64,000 nucleotides of DNA from Lantana camara (lineage: Eukaryota > Streptophyta > Magnoliopsida > Lamiales > Verbenaceae), in NCBI GenBank assembly GCA_037501455.1, contig CM074865.1, positions 37,492,501 through 37,556,500 of the forward strand. The letters are read 5' to 3'. Both the position numbers and the translations under genes were made by a program. Below the pieces are notes generated by a model that saw only the letters and a list, made by a program, of their open reading frames with translations, did not search any database and was not told the DNA's origin. This document shows, one piece after another, positions 24,450 to 36,104 of the stretch (position 1 is its first letter; every line of letters starts with the position of its first letter).

Positions 24450-25164
24450 ATGGCAGTTCAACCACACCAGGATCCTAATCATCAACAGATACATGAGGTT
24501 TTCTTTGAGCAGTTTGAGGCCCCGCGTACTGTAGCAGTTTCTCGTCGTGGAGGCACTCGTTTCTATAAGTGGCACAGGTCTAGTAACAATGGCAGACCTG
24601 GGTATTCCTATCCTAACAGAGTTGTGCACTATCTCGAGTCTGAGAGAGATGGTTACTTTCAGGAGTATCAGAGGACCCGTGAGGTCAGGTTGGAGTCTAA
24701 GCGCCATTAGGATCAGTCACTACAACACCAGATTGATACGGACATTGCTCGTGAGCATGCTGCAGAGATGACTCATGTTGCTAAGCAGAGGGCTGCTCGT
24801 ATTGCTGAGCTGGAGGCAAACCTTATGCAGATAACTATCGACCGCGACACCTCTATGGAGCATCACCAGCACTACCCTGCACGCATGAGAGCTCGCATGT
24901 ATGATGCCTATCACTAATCCGATGAGCAGGCAGTTGAGGAGGTCGAGGGCTAGGATGTCAGTCAGGCCTCTCAGGAGCCCGAGCTTATACAGGAGCAGTC
25001 CGATGGAGGCGATGGAGGTTCTGATGATGATGATGACGATGGCGGAGATGACCCAGCAGAACATGGATAGGGCGAGGTCATTATTGTTTCTGATGACACC
25101 ACCAGGGGTTCTTTGGACCACACAGGGTTGATTGCTGATGGGAGGTTTCTGTATATAGTACTGA

Positions 25165-25166
<2 letters not shown>
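24450..25166 (+). pseudogene. Element K extra ORF between PBS and gag (decayed, unknown function)
   Basis: One frame encodes about 230 residues, starting MAVQPHQDPNHQQIHEVFFE and broken only by four stops (TAG 24708-24710, then TAA, TAG and TAG). The first half is basic and aromatic. A middle stretch rich in Ala, Glu, Arg and Leu (AKQRAARIAELEANL) looks coiled-coil-like. The tail is very acidic (DGGDGGSDDDDDDGGDD). There is no zinc knuckle, protease or RT motif. I do not recognise it. The position between leader and gag recalls the additional ORF of Ogre/Tat-type elements, but K is a chromovirus by its chromodomain. An upstream in-frame start near 24315 is possible. Confidence 0.55.

Positions 25167-25167
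<1 letters not shown>

Positions 25168-25207
<40 letters not shown>
25168..25207. repeat. (TA)n microsatellite in element K leader
   Basis: About 20 TA units directly after the decayed ORF. Confidence 0.95.
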
Positions 25208-25211
<4 letters not shown>

Positions 25212-27097
25212 ATCTATGGATTGCGGACGTATAGCCGGGACAGTTCAGGGCTGACTTTTGGATGAGGGGATGTGTAACATCCTGATCGTTCGGATTTCCA
25301 GGTACGCCTTAACGAGAGGGTTTTATGTGCTTTAAATTATTTAATTATTTATTTGAATGTTATTTTAATGCTTATTTTATTATTTGAATTAATATGAAAT
25401 TAATTGTTTATATTCTTGAACTTTGATTTTAAACGTTTAAGTTTGCATGCTAGTAATTTGCTCGTTATGTGTCGGAATTCAATTCCGTTTTTTGTGAAAT
25501 TTTGATATGCGTGATATATGTGAGTTATGAATGTGTTTGCATGCTCATTTTAAGTTGTCGTGTTCGTTTATCGAGGTTTTAAACCTTAAGTATTTGACGA
25601 GGGACATGAGGGCCTAACTAGTTTTAGTGCGCCTCGTGTTCCGGAGGCCATAACTTGAGCTCGGGAATTCGGATTTGAATTCCGGAAGATGCGTCGGGCT
25701 CGTGATGAAGAAAGGAAACTTATGAACCTGGTTTGGTATTTTTATAAACCCATTTGGACCCTCTTTTTTCGACCGGAACGAACAGCTGGTGCTTAATCCA
25801 CCCTCTTTGACTAGTCTTACACTTGTGGGCCCATTCTAACTCAACCTAAGCCTAACCCTTGATATCTTGACTTGAGTTAAGTCTCCCACTCTCCCTTATC
25901 AGCTGAAAACCGAGCCAAACCCCCCTCATTTTGTGCTGCAACTGATCGAGAGAGGAGAGAAGAAGAGAGGAGAAGTGAACTTTGGCCCTTTTGTGGATTT
26001 TGAGCTCAAATCATCATCTTTCTTCTCCAAATCTTCAAGGTATGTATATTTTTGTATTCTCTACACTTTTATACAAGTTTTGATCCCTTTAATACTTGCT
26101 TTGCATCTGATTTGATTAGGGTTTGGGTAGGAGCATGAAAAGGGACTTTTGGGGATTTTTTCTCTTATGAGCTGACTTGCTTTATGGCTGATTCCCTTGC
26201 CTTAAACTGAATATTTGGAATTGTTTCTTTGCCTCTTTGATGCTCAACTTATAGTATATGACGTTAGGATGATTTGTTCTTGGGATCCTTTGAAGAAATT
26301 ATGAGTTTTTTAGCCTCAAACCTAAGCTAGAAATTTGCTCTCCTGTTTTGGAACTGCCGTGTGAATTTGTGCTTTGTTGCTTGAGTTAATGACTTCCAAT
26401 TCGTGTGAATTTGCATGGAGATGTCGTATACTAATTGGTTTACATGTTAGCCCTGCTCTTTCAAGCTTTTAGATCCATTTTCAGCTCCTAAACCGAAACA
26501 TGAAGCCTATTTGTATGCTCTGTACGAACTGAACTGCTGTCACGTTTTTTAGTTCAAATGATTGAATTCTTGCCTCCAATTTTGTGTGCTAATGCTTGGT
26601 TATATAATATACATGTTGCTCTATGAATGCGCTTCGTTTTTCCCTGATTTCATGCTTTATTTTGGCCACAAACTTGAGTTCTTGCACCTTAGAAACTGCT
26701 GCTGTAAATCTGCTCATTTTCACCTACTTGCTGTCATGTTTTGAGGTTTGCTTGATGGATTCTTGCATCCAATTTGTGCATACATGTAGTATATTGTCCC
26801 TTTGCATGTTAGGATTAGGTTTCCAAGAATTTAGATTCATTCTCAGCCCCTAGAGCCTTGATCATGGCATGAATGAATTGATTTCTCAATATTGGCTCTA
26901 ATTGCATTGCTTGTTTGATGAACCTTTTTGGATGCATTCTTGGATCTCTTTGTGTGATTCTTTGGTGTGTATTTGATGCTTGCTTTATGTGTTAGAATGC
27001 TTGGGTAGTTCCCTCTCTTTCAGCCCTTGAGTTGCTCTTTGTTTTTCCCCTTTTTAACCGCAACTGTCAGCCCTTTTCGCCCCTTTTCGCCTCTGTA

Positions 27098-27237
27098 CCG
27101 AGACACCCCCGTGTCTCGGTTTGTTCTTCTGGAGTGACACGGGCGTGTCACCCCCTTTTTGTAGCTTTGTTTCCCGCCTGTACTGAGACACGGGGGTGTC
27201 TCAGTTTAGGCTTCTGGAATGACACGGGCGTGTCATT
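27098..27237. repeat. Inverted-repeat cluster in C2
   Basis: Four perfect units: CCGAGACAC / GTGTCTCGG with CCCC, GTGACAC / GTGTCAC with GGGC, CTGAGACAC / GTGTCTCAG with GGGG, and AATGACAC / GTGTCATT with GGGC. Arms vary between units but remain complementary. Confidence 0.9.
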
Positions 27238-28060
27238 CCCCTCGGTTTGATTTTTAAGTTTAACTCTATTCCGTTCCCTTGCTTTTCGTTGCTTTTTCTT
27301 GTCCCGTTTGTGGCCTATATGCATTATTAGCTTAATGTATTATGTGCTAACTTGTGCAATATGAATCTATGGCTTGATTGGTTTGCTCGTTTTTGAATTA
27401 TGACTGCATATGTGCGATATGCTCCTCTAACGTGTGTTTATGACTTCATGCCTCGTTTATATGCCTTGTATGGTCATTCCTTGCTCCTTCTATGCTATGA
27501 ATGCTTTGATAACATGTTTTATAGTACGATATGATCGTTATATGAAATTCGTGAATCCGTTTGATATGATTTATGAGACTTATGCATTAATATGAACTAG
27601 TATGCATTATATGTCAATTTGTTAAGCTTCATACGCATCACTTGCATTCATATGCATTCGCCGAGCGTCAATATGGTTCATTTTGAGTCTAAGTTTGCCT
27701 CTTGCTCTTTGCTTTGCTCTTAGGTTCGTTCCGATGTGAGGAAGTGGTTCGTTTGACTCCTTTTGGTCCGTTTTGTTCGGATTGGTCGTCCAGGTGAGGT
27801 TTTCTTTCCTTTTAGTTATTATGACCTAAAACCTTATTTGTATTTCGAACCCTCACGCAACTTATATATATATAGATATGTGTTTGGATACGTATTTTGT
27901 GGGATTTGTCCCGTTTGTCTTGAGACTTTGAAAACGCTTTTATAAGTATATAAGCTCTATTTTCGTTTGTTTTGATAAGCTTTGATAAGAGGGTGTGTGT
28001 GTAAGTGTGGTATGATCTGTGGATAAGCTTTGTATGATAAGTAAGATATGTATAAGGTAT

Positions 28061-28086
28061 GTCTGTCTGTCTGTCTGTCTGTCTGT
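28061..28086. repeat. (GTCT)n microsatellite in C2
   Basis: About six GTCT units followed by a short GT run. Confidence 0.9.
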
Positions 28087-29109
28087 GTGTGTGAGTTCTG
28101 TGATCTGTTTGGGCCCCGGAGTTGTGTGGTTCGGGAGACCCGAGACGACCATCGGGGTCGCCGGTTGCAACCCCAGGACACTTCTCCACCAACGGGAGAC
28201 TTAGTTCTCCTATGCCGACGGAGCGCATTATGGATGGTCGTCGAAAGAACCGGGCGGGATCCTCCGGTTCACAAGTTTCGTTCTGTGGAGGGTTGAGAGG
28301 GGCACCTCTCTTCCTCAATGGTGTGGCGGTGGGATTGTTTATGAGTTTTGTTTCTGTTTATGCTTTGAGCAAGTGTGTGTGATAACCGTGAACTCTCCGA
28401 GTTGGTAAGTTTATGCTTTAGTGTATGGTTATGAAACGAGAGTGGCTTTTAAATTGTAAAACTTGGATAATTTTGGGCTCTTGGCCTTAAACTCCTTTCC
28501 TTATATATAGTATCACGTGGAAAATGTCTTAGATTGCAAAAACCACACCCGGTTCATGAATCCTTTCAACTTTGTTTATGTTTTGTTATTACGTATATGT
28601 ATGGGTGCATGTGTTAACCCCCTCACCAGTCTTTAGGACTGACCCTCGCTATTTCTATCTTTTTCCCCTTTGTTTCGAGTTTGCAGGTTCTCGTTTTGTG
28701 GGAGTTGGAGCTAGGTGGTTCTCTTGAGTGTTTGTTTTGGAGTGCTTGAGTCCCATGCATTGTATTCCGTTTATTTTACGCAATTTGTCAGTTTTGAAAT
28801 ATGTATTAATATGGCTACTTAGTTCTACCCTAGGATTCAGTTTTGTATAATTATTTTGTATCTTCGGAATTATGAGTATTATGTGGAGAACACGATATGA
28901 TTTGTGTTTGCATGCTATAAGTTTTTAGTTGTTGGCTTCCGCGATTTTGTTTTGCGTACTCTGAGTAGGGTCTAGACCGCCTAGCTTAGGTTGGATTTTT
29001 GTTTATCACCCGTTCGCCGTGGCTTGATACGTGGACGGAGTTCCCATTTCGCTTCACGTGTTGGGTTATGGTGTGGGGGATGTGGCGCCCTTCGCTCCGG
29101 GGAGTTACA

Positions 29110-29739
29110 GGATGTATAGCTATGGTAGATGATCCCCGACTTTTGGCACCAAGGATGATGGTTCAGATGACTTGGTACCTACAGTAGGTTATTTTCAGCA
29201 GGGTTGGACGGATTGGTAAGGCCTGTATGGGAGTCAACTCGATAGTATCAGGTCCTCCCCATTTTGATTTGATACTGTTAACATGTGGCTTGTAGTAAAT
29301 TTTCCCAAACTTTGCACAGTTATAACACTTTCGGCTTTATATTATCTGTTTACTGCTTTCCATAACTGTCATTGCATGAGTCCTAGAGTGCTTCAAGATA
29401 CCATTAGGACCGATAGTAGGATCATGCCATTTCATTTATTTATAGCATGCTATTATTCTTGTTAGTATGTTGATTATACTTCTGAATATGTTGATCATGT
29501 TTCGGGATATGTTATACATGTTTCTGATATGTTGATATGTTACACGAGCTTCTATTCGCGTTTACATGTTGTTTGATAGTTGTTTCTGATTATATGATAT
29601 GTTGGGATCTTTGCTGATATGTTGTTGTGGGAATGTGTTGTTCTCATACTTATATGTGACTACGTGGAAATGTGAATACGTTGTTATGGATTCTGTGAAT
29701 CATTATATGTCATGCATCGAATATATATCTGAATGCTTA
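29110..29739 (+). other. Element K spacer between the extra ORF and gag
   Basis: About 630 bp continuing the element K leader after the C2 insertion. It is AT-rich with recurring ATATGTTGAT-like words. No motif or coding is recognised. Confidence 0.6.
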
Positions 29740-30724
29740 TGAATTCAGTAACAACATACCACAGAGAAGAGCACCCCGGAATCATGTACCACCACTGCCA
29801 CCCCATAGAGATGATATACCACCCCGAGATGCTACACCGCCCCGCAGAAATATCACACCGCCCAGAAGGGAGGAAACCCCTGAATTAAGGGATGTGCTAC
29901 AACAATTTATGAGGGCTTGTGCGCCGACAGATAATCCTCATAATGAAAGGTCACTGGAAAAGTTTCCGAGGATGAATCCACCTAAGTTCTATGGAGAACC
30001 AAACGACCTAAAGGCTGAGAATTGGATTACTAGTATTGAGAAGATTTTCGAAGCTATGGAAATCTACCCAGAGGATCGTGAACAAGTTCAGTATGCTACT
30101 TTTCTTATGGAAGGAGCTATATACAAATTGGTGGAAGCACGTTCAGCACATGTGGATTGAGAACAACATTGAAGGAAGTTGGGTTGAGTTTATCAGAGAG
30201 TTTCAGCAGAAGTACACCCCTCAAGTGATTCGTGACGCACGAGAGGCTGAGTTTATGAATCTGGTTTAAGGAACTATGAATGTGATGGAGTATGAGGCTT
30301 GGTTCGTGAGGTTGATCAAGTATACGCCTTATAATCTGACTGATGAGCATCGCAAGACAAAGAGGTTTATCGATGGATTGAAGCCTGGACTTCGGTGGGC
30401 ACTTGCTTCTTTGGATATTGAGAACTACCACAGGGCCGTTGACAAGGCACTAAAGGTTGAAGCAGCCCACAAGGAGATCAAGATAACTGCTGTAACAAGC
30501 GACCTTCCGGATCTTTTCTCCATAGAACCGGGAAGAAACCCATGGTAGTGCCGCAACAGTAGAAACCTCCACAGAAACTGAAGCAGAGGCCCCACAGCAA
30601 CAACAGAGGGCACCGCAGCAGCAAAGAGCACCTCAGCCAGGTCAAGAGGAAATTGTTTACAGATATTGTCACCGAACGGGACACACTGAGGAGAACTGTC
30701 GTAAGAAAGCTGGACATTGTTTAG
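29740..30724 (+). pseudogene. gag: Element K gag, N-terminal and capsid parts (disrupted)
   Basis: A Pro/Arg-rich N-terminus (PPRDATPPRRNITPPRREE) leads to a capsid domain (FPRMNPPKFYGEP, WITSIEKIFE, SWVEFIREFQQKY, YEAWFVRLIKYTP, FIDGLKPGLR), then a Gln/Pro-rich linker and zinc knuckle 1. Damage: an extra T near 30125 shifts the frame before the WW motif; a TAA at 30267-30269 replaces a Gln; another frame change lies near 30545. In knuckle 1 the first Cys is Tyr (YRYCHRTGHTEENC). The gene stops at 30724 inside knuckle 2, where element G is inserted, and resumes at 41185. The start codon is not certain. Confidence 0.85.
30719..30724 (+). other. Target-site duplication of element G, left copy (GTTTAG)
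   Basis: GTTTAG directly before the LTR start TGTAGCACCC; repeated at 41185-41190. Confidence 0.85.
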
Positions 30725-31495
30725 TGTAGCACCCGAGCGTAAGGTACCACATCCCCCGCACCGAGACCCTACCCGCATATGGAATGGAAGTCCATACACG
30801 TGCCAAATCCACGGCGAACGGGGACACAACACACACGCTATGCTAGGCGGGACTAACCCTTGAACCAATCAGTGCAGGAATCATAAAATCAGAGTTAAAT
30901 AAAATTCGCGGAAGCAAGAATAACATAGCACATACAGTGAGCCACCAAGCTCCAAAAATAGATATACAAGAGCATTTAAATATGCAACGGCACTCACGGC
31001 CTACAAAAATCATAACGCTCCAATCTATACTATGATCATATACAAAAGTATCAACAAGAGTATGAATATGAGACTGAAAAGAAGTGCTAAACATAAATGC
31101 AAGACCTAGACGACTTGTATTCCCGCCTAGCACTCCTATACCTGCACAAAACAGCTGAAAACAACCGGGTTCAGTCTAAAAGAGACTGGTGGGTATAAAA
31201 CGGGGCATAAAATATATTATATCGCATAAATTAAACACATACATGCAAGCCTTAATCCCGTGTGAAGTTTGATAAGAATTTACCAAGTGGTTAAAACAAA
31301 AGAAAACATCAACGGGATTACGACGTTCATTTTCATTCATAATTGTTCATAAGGGTTTAAGCTCGGCGAGTGAGCGTGCACAATCTCCAACCTTCTCCTC
31401 GTGTAATCATATCATAAGTATTGGTTGTCATACATATCTTTCGTGCACATACATAAATGATCATAATCATACATATACACCTTTTTCCTCCGGGT

Positions 31496-31691
31496 GGTGG
31501 ACAAGTTAGCTAGACCTGACCACCGAATCATACATAATGGCTAGTGAGGTACATGAATCCTCAAAAGCCCGACCTGCATTTCCTCGTCAAAACTCCTAAC
31601 GAGGTCCGTATCGTCGTAAATTTGGTTGGAACTAGTATATGGGATCCCCGTCAGCCCTTGCTTCCTCGGTTAGCCACATATACTAAGTCCC
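31496..31691 (-). other. Conserved three-stem block in element G 3' LTR
   Basis: Stem 1 TAGTATATG / CATATACTA (31628-31691), stem 2 CCTCGTTA / TGACGAGG, stem 3 GGTGG / CCACC with an extended arm. Confidence 0.7.
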
Positions 31692-32675
31692 GGGGCCCGT
31701 GAACATAACATACATACAATCTCGCGAAAACATAAGGTAGGGTTTCATAAATAAAAGGGGTCATACGTTTGAAATCATTTACCCAAAATGACTCGATTTA
31801 TATAAATATATTATTTTGGCTTAAAACTTTGCACATAAGGGATTTATAGGGTTGTTTTAACTAGTAGAAGAAAAACCCACCTTTACCAAAGCAGAAATAA
31901 AGGCACAAGCGTCTCAAGGCTCGCCCTCGTCTCCGACCAAACCCGAATCTGTGCAAAAGAAAGGTATGAGACATAATGACCACATATGACGCTCGGCAAT
32001 GAAGTACATATGACATGAATGCATAAATGATCATGTTATATCATAAAAATGTTCATGTGCACGATTAAGAAATTTAAAACATATAATCAAATCATTCGTT
32101 CATATATTTCATTCAATTTCATAAGTTCATAAATTCAATTAAATTTCATAAATTCATAAATTCATAATATTCGTAAATTCATAATTCATATCAATTAATC
32201 TAAAATCCATTTAATAAGCATAACACATATTATTCAAATTCACATTTAGGAATAAAATAAATAAAACGTTCAATCAAAAGTCAGTAGAATAAATACGCGA
32301 AATAGAATTCAATTAATTTCAATAATTAAATTAAATCAAATAATAATTAAAATATATAAATAATATATATATAATATAATATATATAAGTAATTATATAT
32401 AATAATATACAATATATATATAATATATATCTATATACACGTACACACTCACACACACATGCATGCATATATATATACTATAGATAATAAACATGCATGC
32501 AACACCATCTCACTCCATGCATGCACACTACAACACAATTCACAACCAACACACACACACAGACATGTATATATATATACACTACGCACAGCAGCAACAG
32601 TCAATCATGCAGGGAAGAAGACGCAGGAACAGTAGCAGCAGTAGCAGAAACGCAGCAAGGAAATCCAGAAAACGG

Positions 32676-32802
32676 GGTGACACCCCCGTGTCACCCTTAA
32701 AGCTTAGGCCGAGACACCCCCGTGTCTCGGTACAGAACTCCCAGGCTAAGTCTGCACCCCCGTTCCGCGCTGGAAAGGCCAGGAATGGAATGCCCGTGTC
32801 TC
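32676..32802. repeat. Inverted-repeat cluster in element G 3' LTR
   Basis: GGTGACAC / GTGTCACC with CCCC, CCGAGACAC / GTGTCTCGG with CCCC, then weaker GC-rich units; the last is degraded (ATGCCCGTGTC, where the other LTR has ACGCCCGTGTC). Confidence 0.85.
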
Positions 32803-34031
32803 GCAGCAGCAACCTCTGTTTTTCGACAGCAGAAACGCAGAACAGAGCAGCCCAAGTGTACGAGAAAAGCAGGCAAGAAAGGCAACAAACAAGGCAGGAA
32901 AGGCAGCAAAATTTCAACAAGAACAAATACCAAAAGATCACGAAGTTGACAGCAAGAAGGAAGAAGGAAATGAGCAGTTTTGACAGCAATTTCAGTCCAG
33001 AAAAACAGGGCAACACTTCGAGGAAAACAGAGCAAACGTGAGCTCAATCAATCCGATTCAGTTCAAGTCCAAAAGGCCACCAAATACGCAGCAAAACATC
33101 ATATAATCAACAAGTAAATCAATTCCAAAAGTGATCAAGCAAGGCATGGAAGCACACTTGACCTTATGTGAAATTTTCTGAAAATTACATAAATGATATC
33201 TCATATATATCTCAACAAGCACGAAAGCAATGATCATAAATGATATTAGGAAGTCAAAACAATTAATCTCAGGCTTGGAATCACTCAAAACCATAGAGAA
33301 TCGAAGAAGATCAAGATTTGCCCAAAATTACCTCATTTTCGGAAAAACAGTCCAGAAATGAAAAACCATGCTCAAAATCATGAATGGAAGGATGAAAATG
33401 ATCAGAATTAATCATACAATACAACCCTAAGCTTACCTTGATGATTGGTTGAAGTTTGGATGAGATTTGAGCTCCAAAATCTCCAAGGGAAGAAGGGTTT
33501 CGGGACTGGACTGTAGGGCAGTAGCTTTGGCTGATATTTTGGGGCTTGTGAGAGGCTAATCTCGGTTAGGGCTTGATATGTACTGATAGATGGTTGAGTT
33601 AGGGTTAAAAGGAATCAAACCATGGTTAATTTGGTTATGGTTTGGCCAAGATATGGTTGATTTAGTGCAACAAGGTCAAGTTGGTCGCCGATTCGTCTTT
33701 CGTTTGGATTTCGGAGTTTCAAATGAATTAGGAAAATTATAAGGCTAAGTTTACTAAACTCGAATTTTTGTTACGAGTTCAGCGGAGTTGACGAAACTCG
33801 AATCCGAGTTCCCGAGCTCAAGATATTAAATTCGGAACCAAGGGTACGCTAAGTGCTCGTTAGCTCCCGTTTTGGTTCCTCAAAACAAATTAAATTCGTT
33901 AACTAATCAAATGAATTCGAAAATGTAAATTGAGCATAGAATCATGTTCATAACACATATACGTACAACATATTACAAATTCGTGGCAATTTGATATCAT
34001 TTCATAAGAGAACGAAACACAAAATTAATAA

Positions 34032-34238
34032 CATGCACATTTTATGAAATTCATGCATAAATTTAAAATCCCATGCATAAATATGATTTCATGCAAAAAT
34101 ATATTAATTCTCATGCATATGAAATAAAACTCATGCAGAAATCATTCCCATGCAAAAATTCTGATTTTCATGCAAAAATTTATATTAATTTTGCATGCAT
34201 AATTAAAATCTTCATGCATAATTATATTTTCTCATGCA
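34032..34238. repeat. CATGCA-rich tract in element G 3' LTR
   Basis: Eleven CATGCA hexamers in ~207 bp near the LTR start, separated by A/T-rich linkers of ~10-25 bp. CATGCA is the RY motif core bound by plant B3-domain factors. Confidence 0.7.
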
Positions 34239-34420
34239 TATATAATTTCCAACGTATAAATATATATATATATATATATAATTAATAATATTAAAATAAA
34301 ATAATATAATAATAACAATTATAATAAAATTAAATATAAAAACACATAAAAACAATTAATTCGCGCAAATAGGTAAACACATACGTCCTACCTTTACGTC
34401 CGAAAAGTCAGGGCGTTACA

Positions 34421-34437
34421 ATCTCTCCCCCTTAAAA
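34421..34437 (-). other. Polypurine tract of element G
   Basis: Minus strand TTTTAAGGGGGAGAGAT directly before the 3' LTR; same sequence as in F and LARD-2. Confidence 0.9.
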
Positions 34438-35504
34438 GAATCCGTCCTCGGATTCACTGCTCGCTCGGAAATAACTCGGGGTGAAACCTTTAAGAAAACC
34501 TTATTTCCAATCTCAACCTCCAATTTCTTCCTCCGAAGATCTGCATAACTCTTTTGTCGATCCTAAACGGCCTTCATCCGTTGTCTAGTTATCTGGACCT
34601 TATCAATGGCCTCTTGTACAACCTTAGAGGGTTTTTCCTTCTTTTCCCCTCTCTTAATCCCGTCTTGCTTGGTCCAATTCCATTCCTCCAAGTCCAAGAA
34701 CAACGATGATCGACATTTACGTCCATAAAAGAGCTTCATAAGGGCCATTTCAATCGAAGCTTGATAGCTATTGTAGCAAGAAACTCGATTAACGGCAACT
34801 GTTCATTACACGAACTTCGAAAATCCAATGCACATGCTCTCAACAAATCCTCCAGATACTTAATTAACCTTTCTGATTGTCTGTCGGTCTGAGGATGGAA
34901 AGCTGTGCTGAATTGAAGCCTTGTTTCCAAACACTTCTGTAATTCTTGCCATCACCTTGAAGTAAATCTGGGATCCCGATCCGAGACAATATTAACAGGT
35001 ACACCATGAAACCTAACAATCTCATCCTTGTATCTCTTAGCCAACTTACTCACTTTATCGGACATCCTAATAGCCAGAAAATGAGCTGGCTTTGTCGACC
35101 TGTCCACGATATCCCAAATTCCATCGAAACCTCCTCTCACACTTGGTAATCCCGAAACAAAATCCATAGCTAATTGTTCCCATTTCCATTCCGGGATAGG
35201 CAATGATCGAAGTAACCCCGATGGCTTTTGATGTTCTGCCTTAACCACTTGACAAGCCATGCAGTGTTTCACAAAGTTGATAACATCCCGTTCTCATCCA
35301 TTCTACCAATAAAATTGCTTAAGATCCTTATACCTCTTGTTCCCTTCGAGATGTATCGAATATTCTGACCGATGTGCTTCCTCAAAATAATCCCTTTTAA
35401 CTCTTCCGGGACAACAACTCTATTCTTGAATCTTAGAAGTCCCGTATCATCGAACCCAGACGGACATTCTGAATCAGCTCGAGCTTTCCCAGCTAATTCT
35501 GAAC
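34438..35504 (-). pseudogene. pol: Element G integrase remnant, chromodomain deleted
   Basis: Minus-strand fragments of a Ty3 integrase: [16 protein letters not shown] from the zinc-binding region, catalytic-core pieces around MDFVSGLP and VSDRDPRF, then HPQTDRQSERLIKYLEDLL with the catalytic Glu. Several stops and frameshifts occur (after FTSR, and before the WQEL segment). The C-terminal part stops at NKVFLK and jumps to the sequence just before the PPT. Compared with element F, about 370 bp are missing, including the whole chromodomain. Integration by this protein is impossible. Confidence 0.85.
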
Positions 35505-36104
35505 CTAGGGATCAATCCTCTGAGCATCAAATAACCTCTGTTTAAGATCTGGTTGAACCGTAATATTCCGAATACTAGCCCTCAATCTGAACAACTCATT
35601 CTCATTTCCAATTTCCACTTTCACATTGGACACACTAGTTTTCCTACTAAGTGCATCCACGACCAAATTGGCTTTGCCGGGATGGTATCGGATTGTACAC
35701 TCATAATCCGCCAAAAGTTCCATCCAACGCCGTGGTCTCTTGTTCAATTCCTTATGTGAGAATAAGTATTGGAGACTCTTGTGATCGGAAAAGACTTCGA
35801 ACGAAATTCCATAAGGATAGTGTCTCCACTTACCCAAAGCAAAGATCACTGCCGCTAATTCCAAATCGTGAGTGGGGTAGTTCTGTTCATGCTCTTTTGA
35901 TTTCCTTAAAGCAAAAGCGATCACTCTTCCAACTCAGCCGGATATTCTTTCCCTTCAATCAAAACTGAACACTCCCGAACCAACTGATCTATCTGAAGAC
36001 TTCCACCAAGTGGCGAACTCACCAAATAACAAGAAGAAAAAGCAAATAACAGGCAAGCACAGAATAGCAACTAAGTCACAAGAAATAAAGGAATGCGTGG
36101 CACC
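35505..36104 (-). pseudogene. pol: Element G protease start fused to RNase H remnant, RT deleted
   Basis: After the gag stop the minus strand shows the start of protease ([11 protein letters not shown]...), then KEYPAELEE, and directly afterwards RNase [40 protein letters not shown]. The reverse transcriptase between them (about 1.3 kb in element F) is gone. PAELEE normally belongs to the start of RT (see element K), so a small RT scar remains. The RNase H catalytic Glu (DLELA) and Asp (SDHKSL) are present, but the first catalytic Asp segment is lost. Confidence 0.85.

Larger units (their letters stand above)
25273..29109 (+). mobile_element. Solo LTR C2 (3837 bp) with exact TSD GGATG
   Basis: Starts TGTAACATCCTGATCGTTCG and ends CTCCGGGGAGTTACA, flanked by GGATG at 25268-25272 and 29110-29114. 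No PBS, PPT or coding. The termini match C1, so C1 and C2 form one LTR group. It holds an inverted-repeat cluster (27098-27237), a (GTCT)n tract at ~28061-28086 and a GGGCCCCGG block at ~28110 that resembles the block at ~50733 in the element K 3' LTR. Confidence 0.9.
30725..34420 (-). repeat. 3' LTR of element G (LTR-A, 3696 bp)
   Basis: Begins TGTAACGCCC and ends GGGTGCTACA on the minus strand; nearly identical to 37492-41184. Contains a three-stem block, an inverted-repeat cluster, AT repeats and a CATGCA-rich tract. The open frame at ~32493-33041 crosses the inverted repeats and is not considered a gene. Confidence 0.95.

Noticed and set aside
32493..33041. 182-codon open frame, nearly identical at 39260-39808, as a gene
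   Set aside because: It lies inside element G LTRs, crosses the inverted-repeat cluster, and open frames exist on both strands; duplication is due to the LTR pair.
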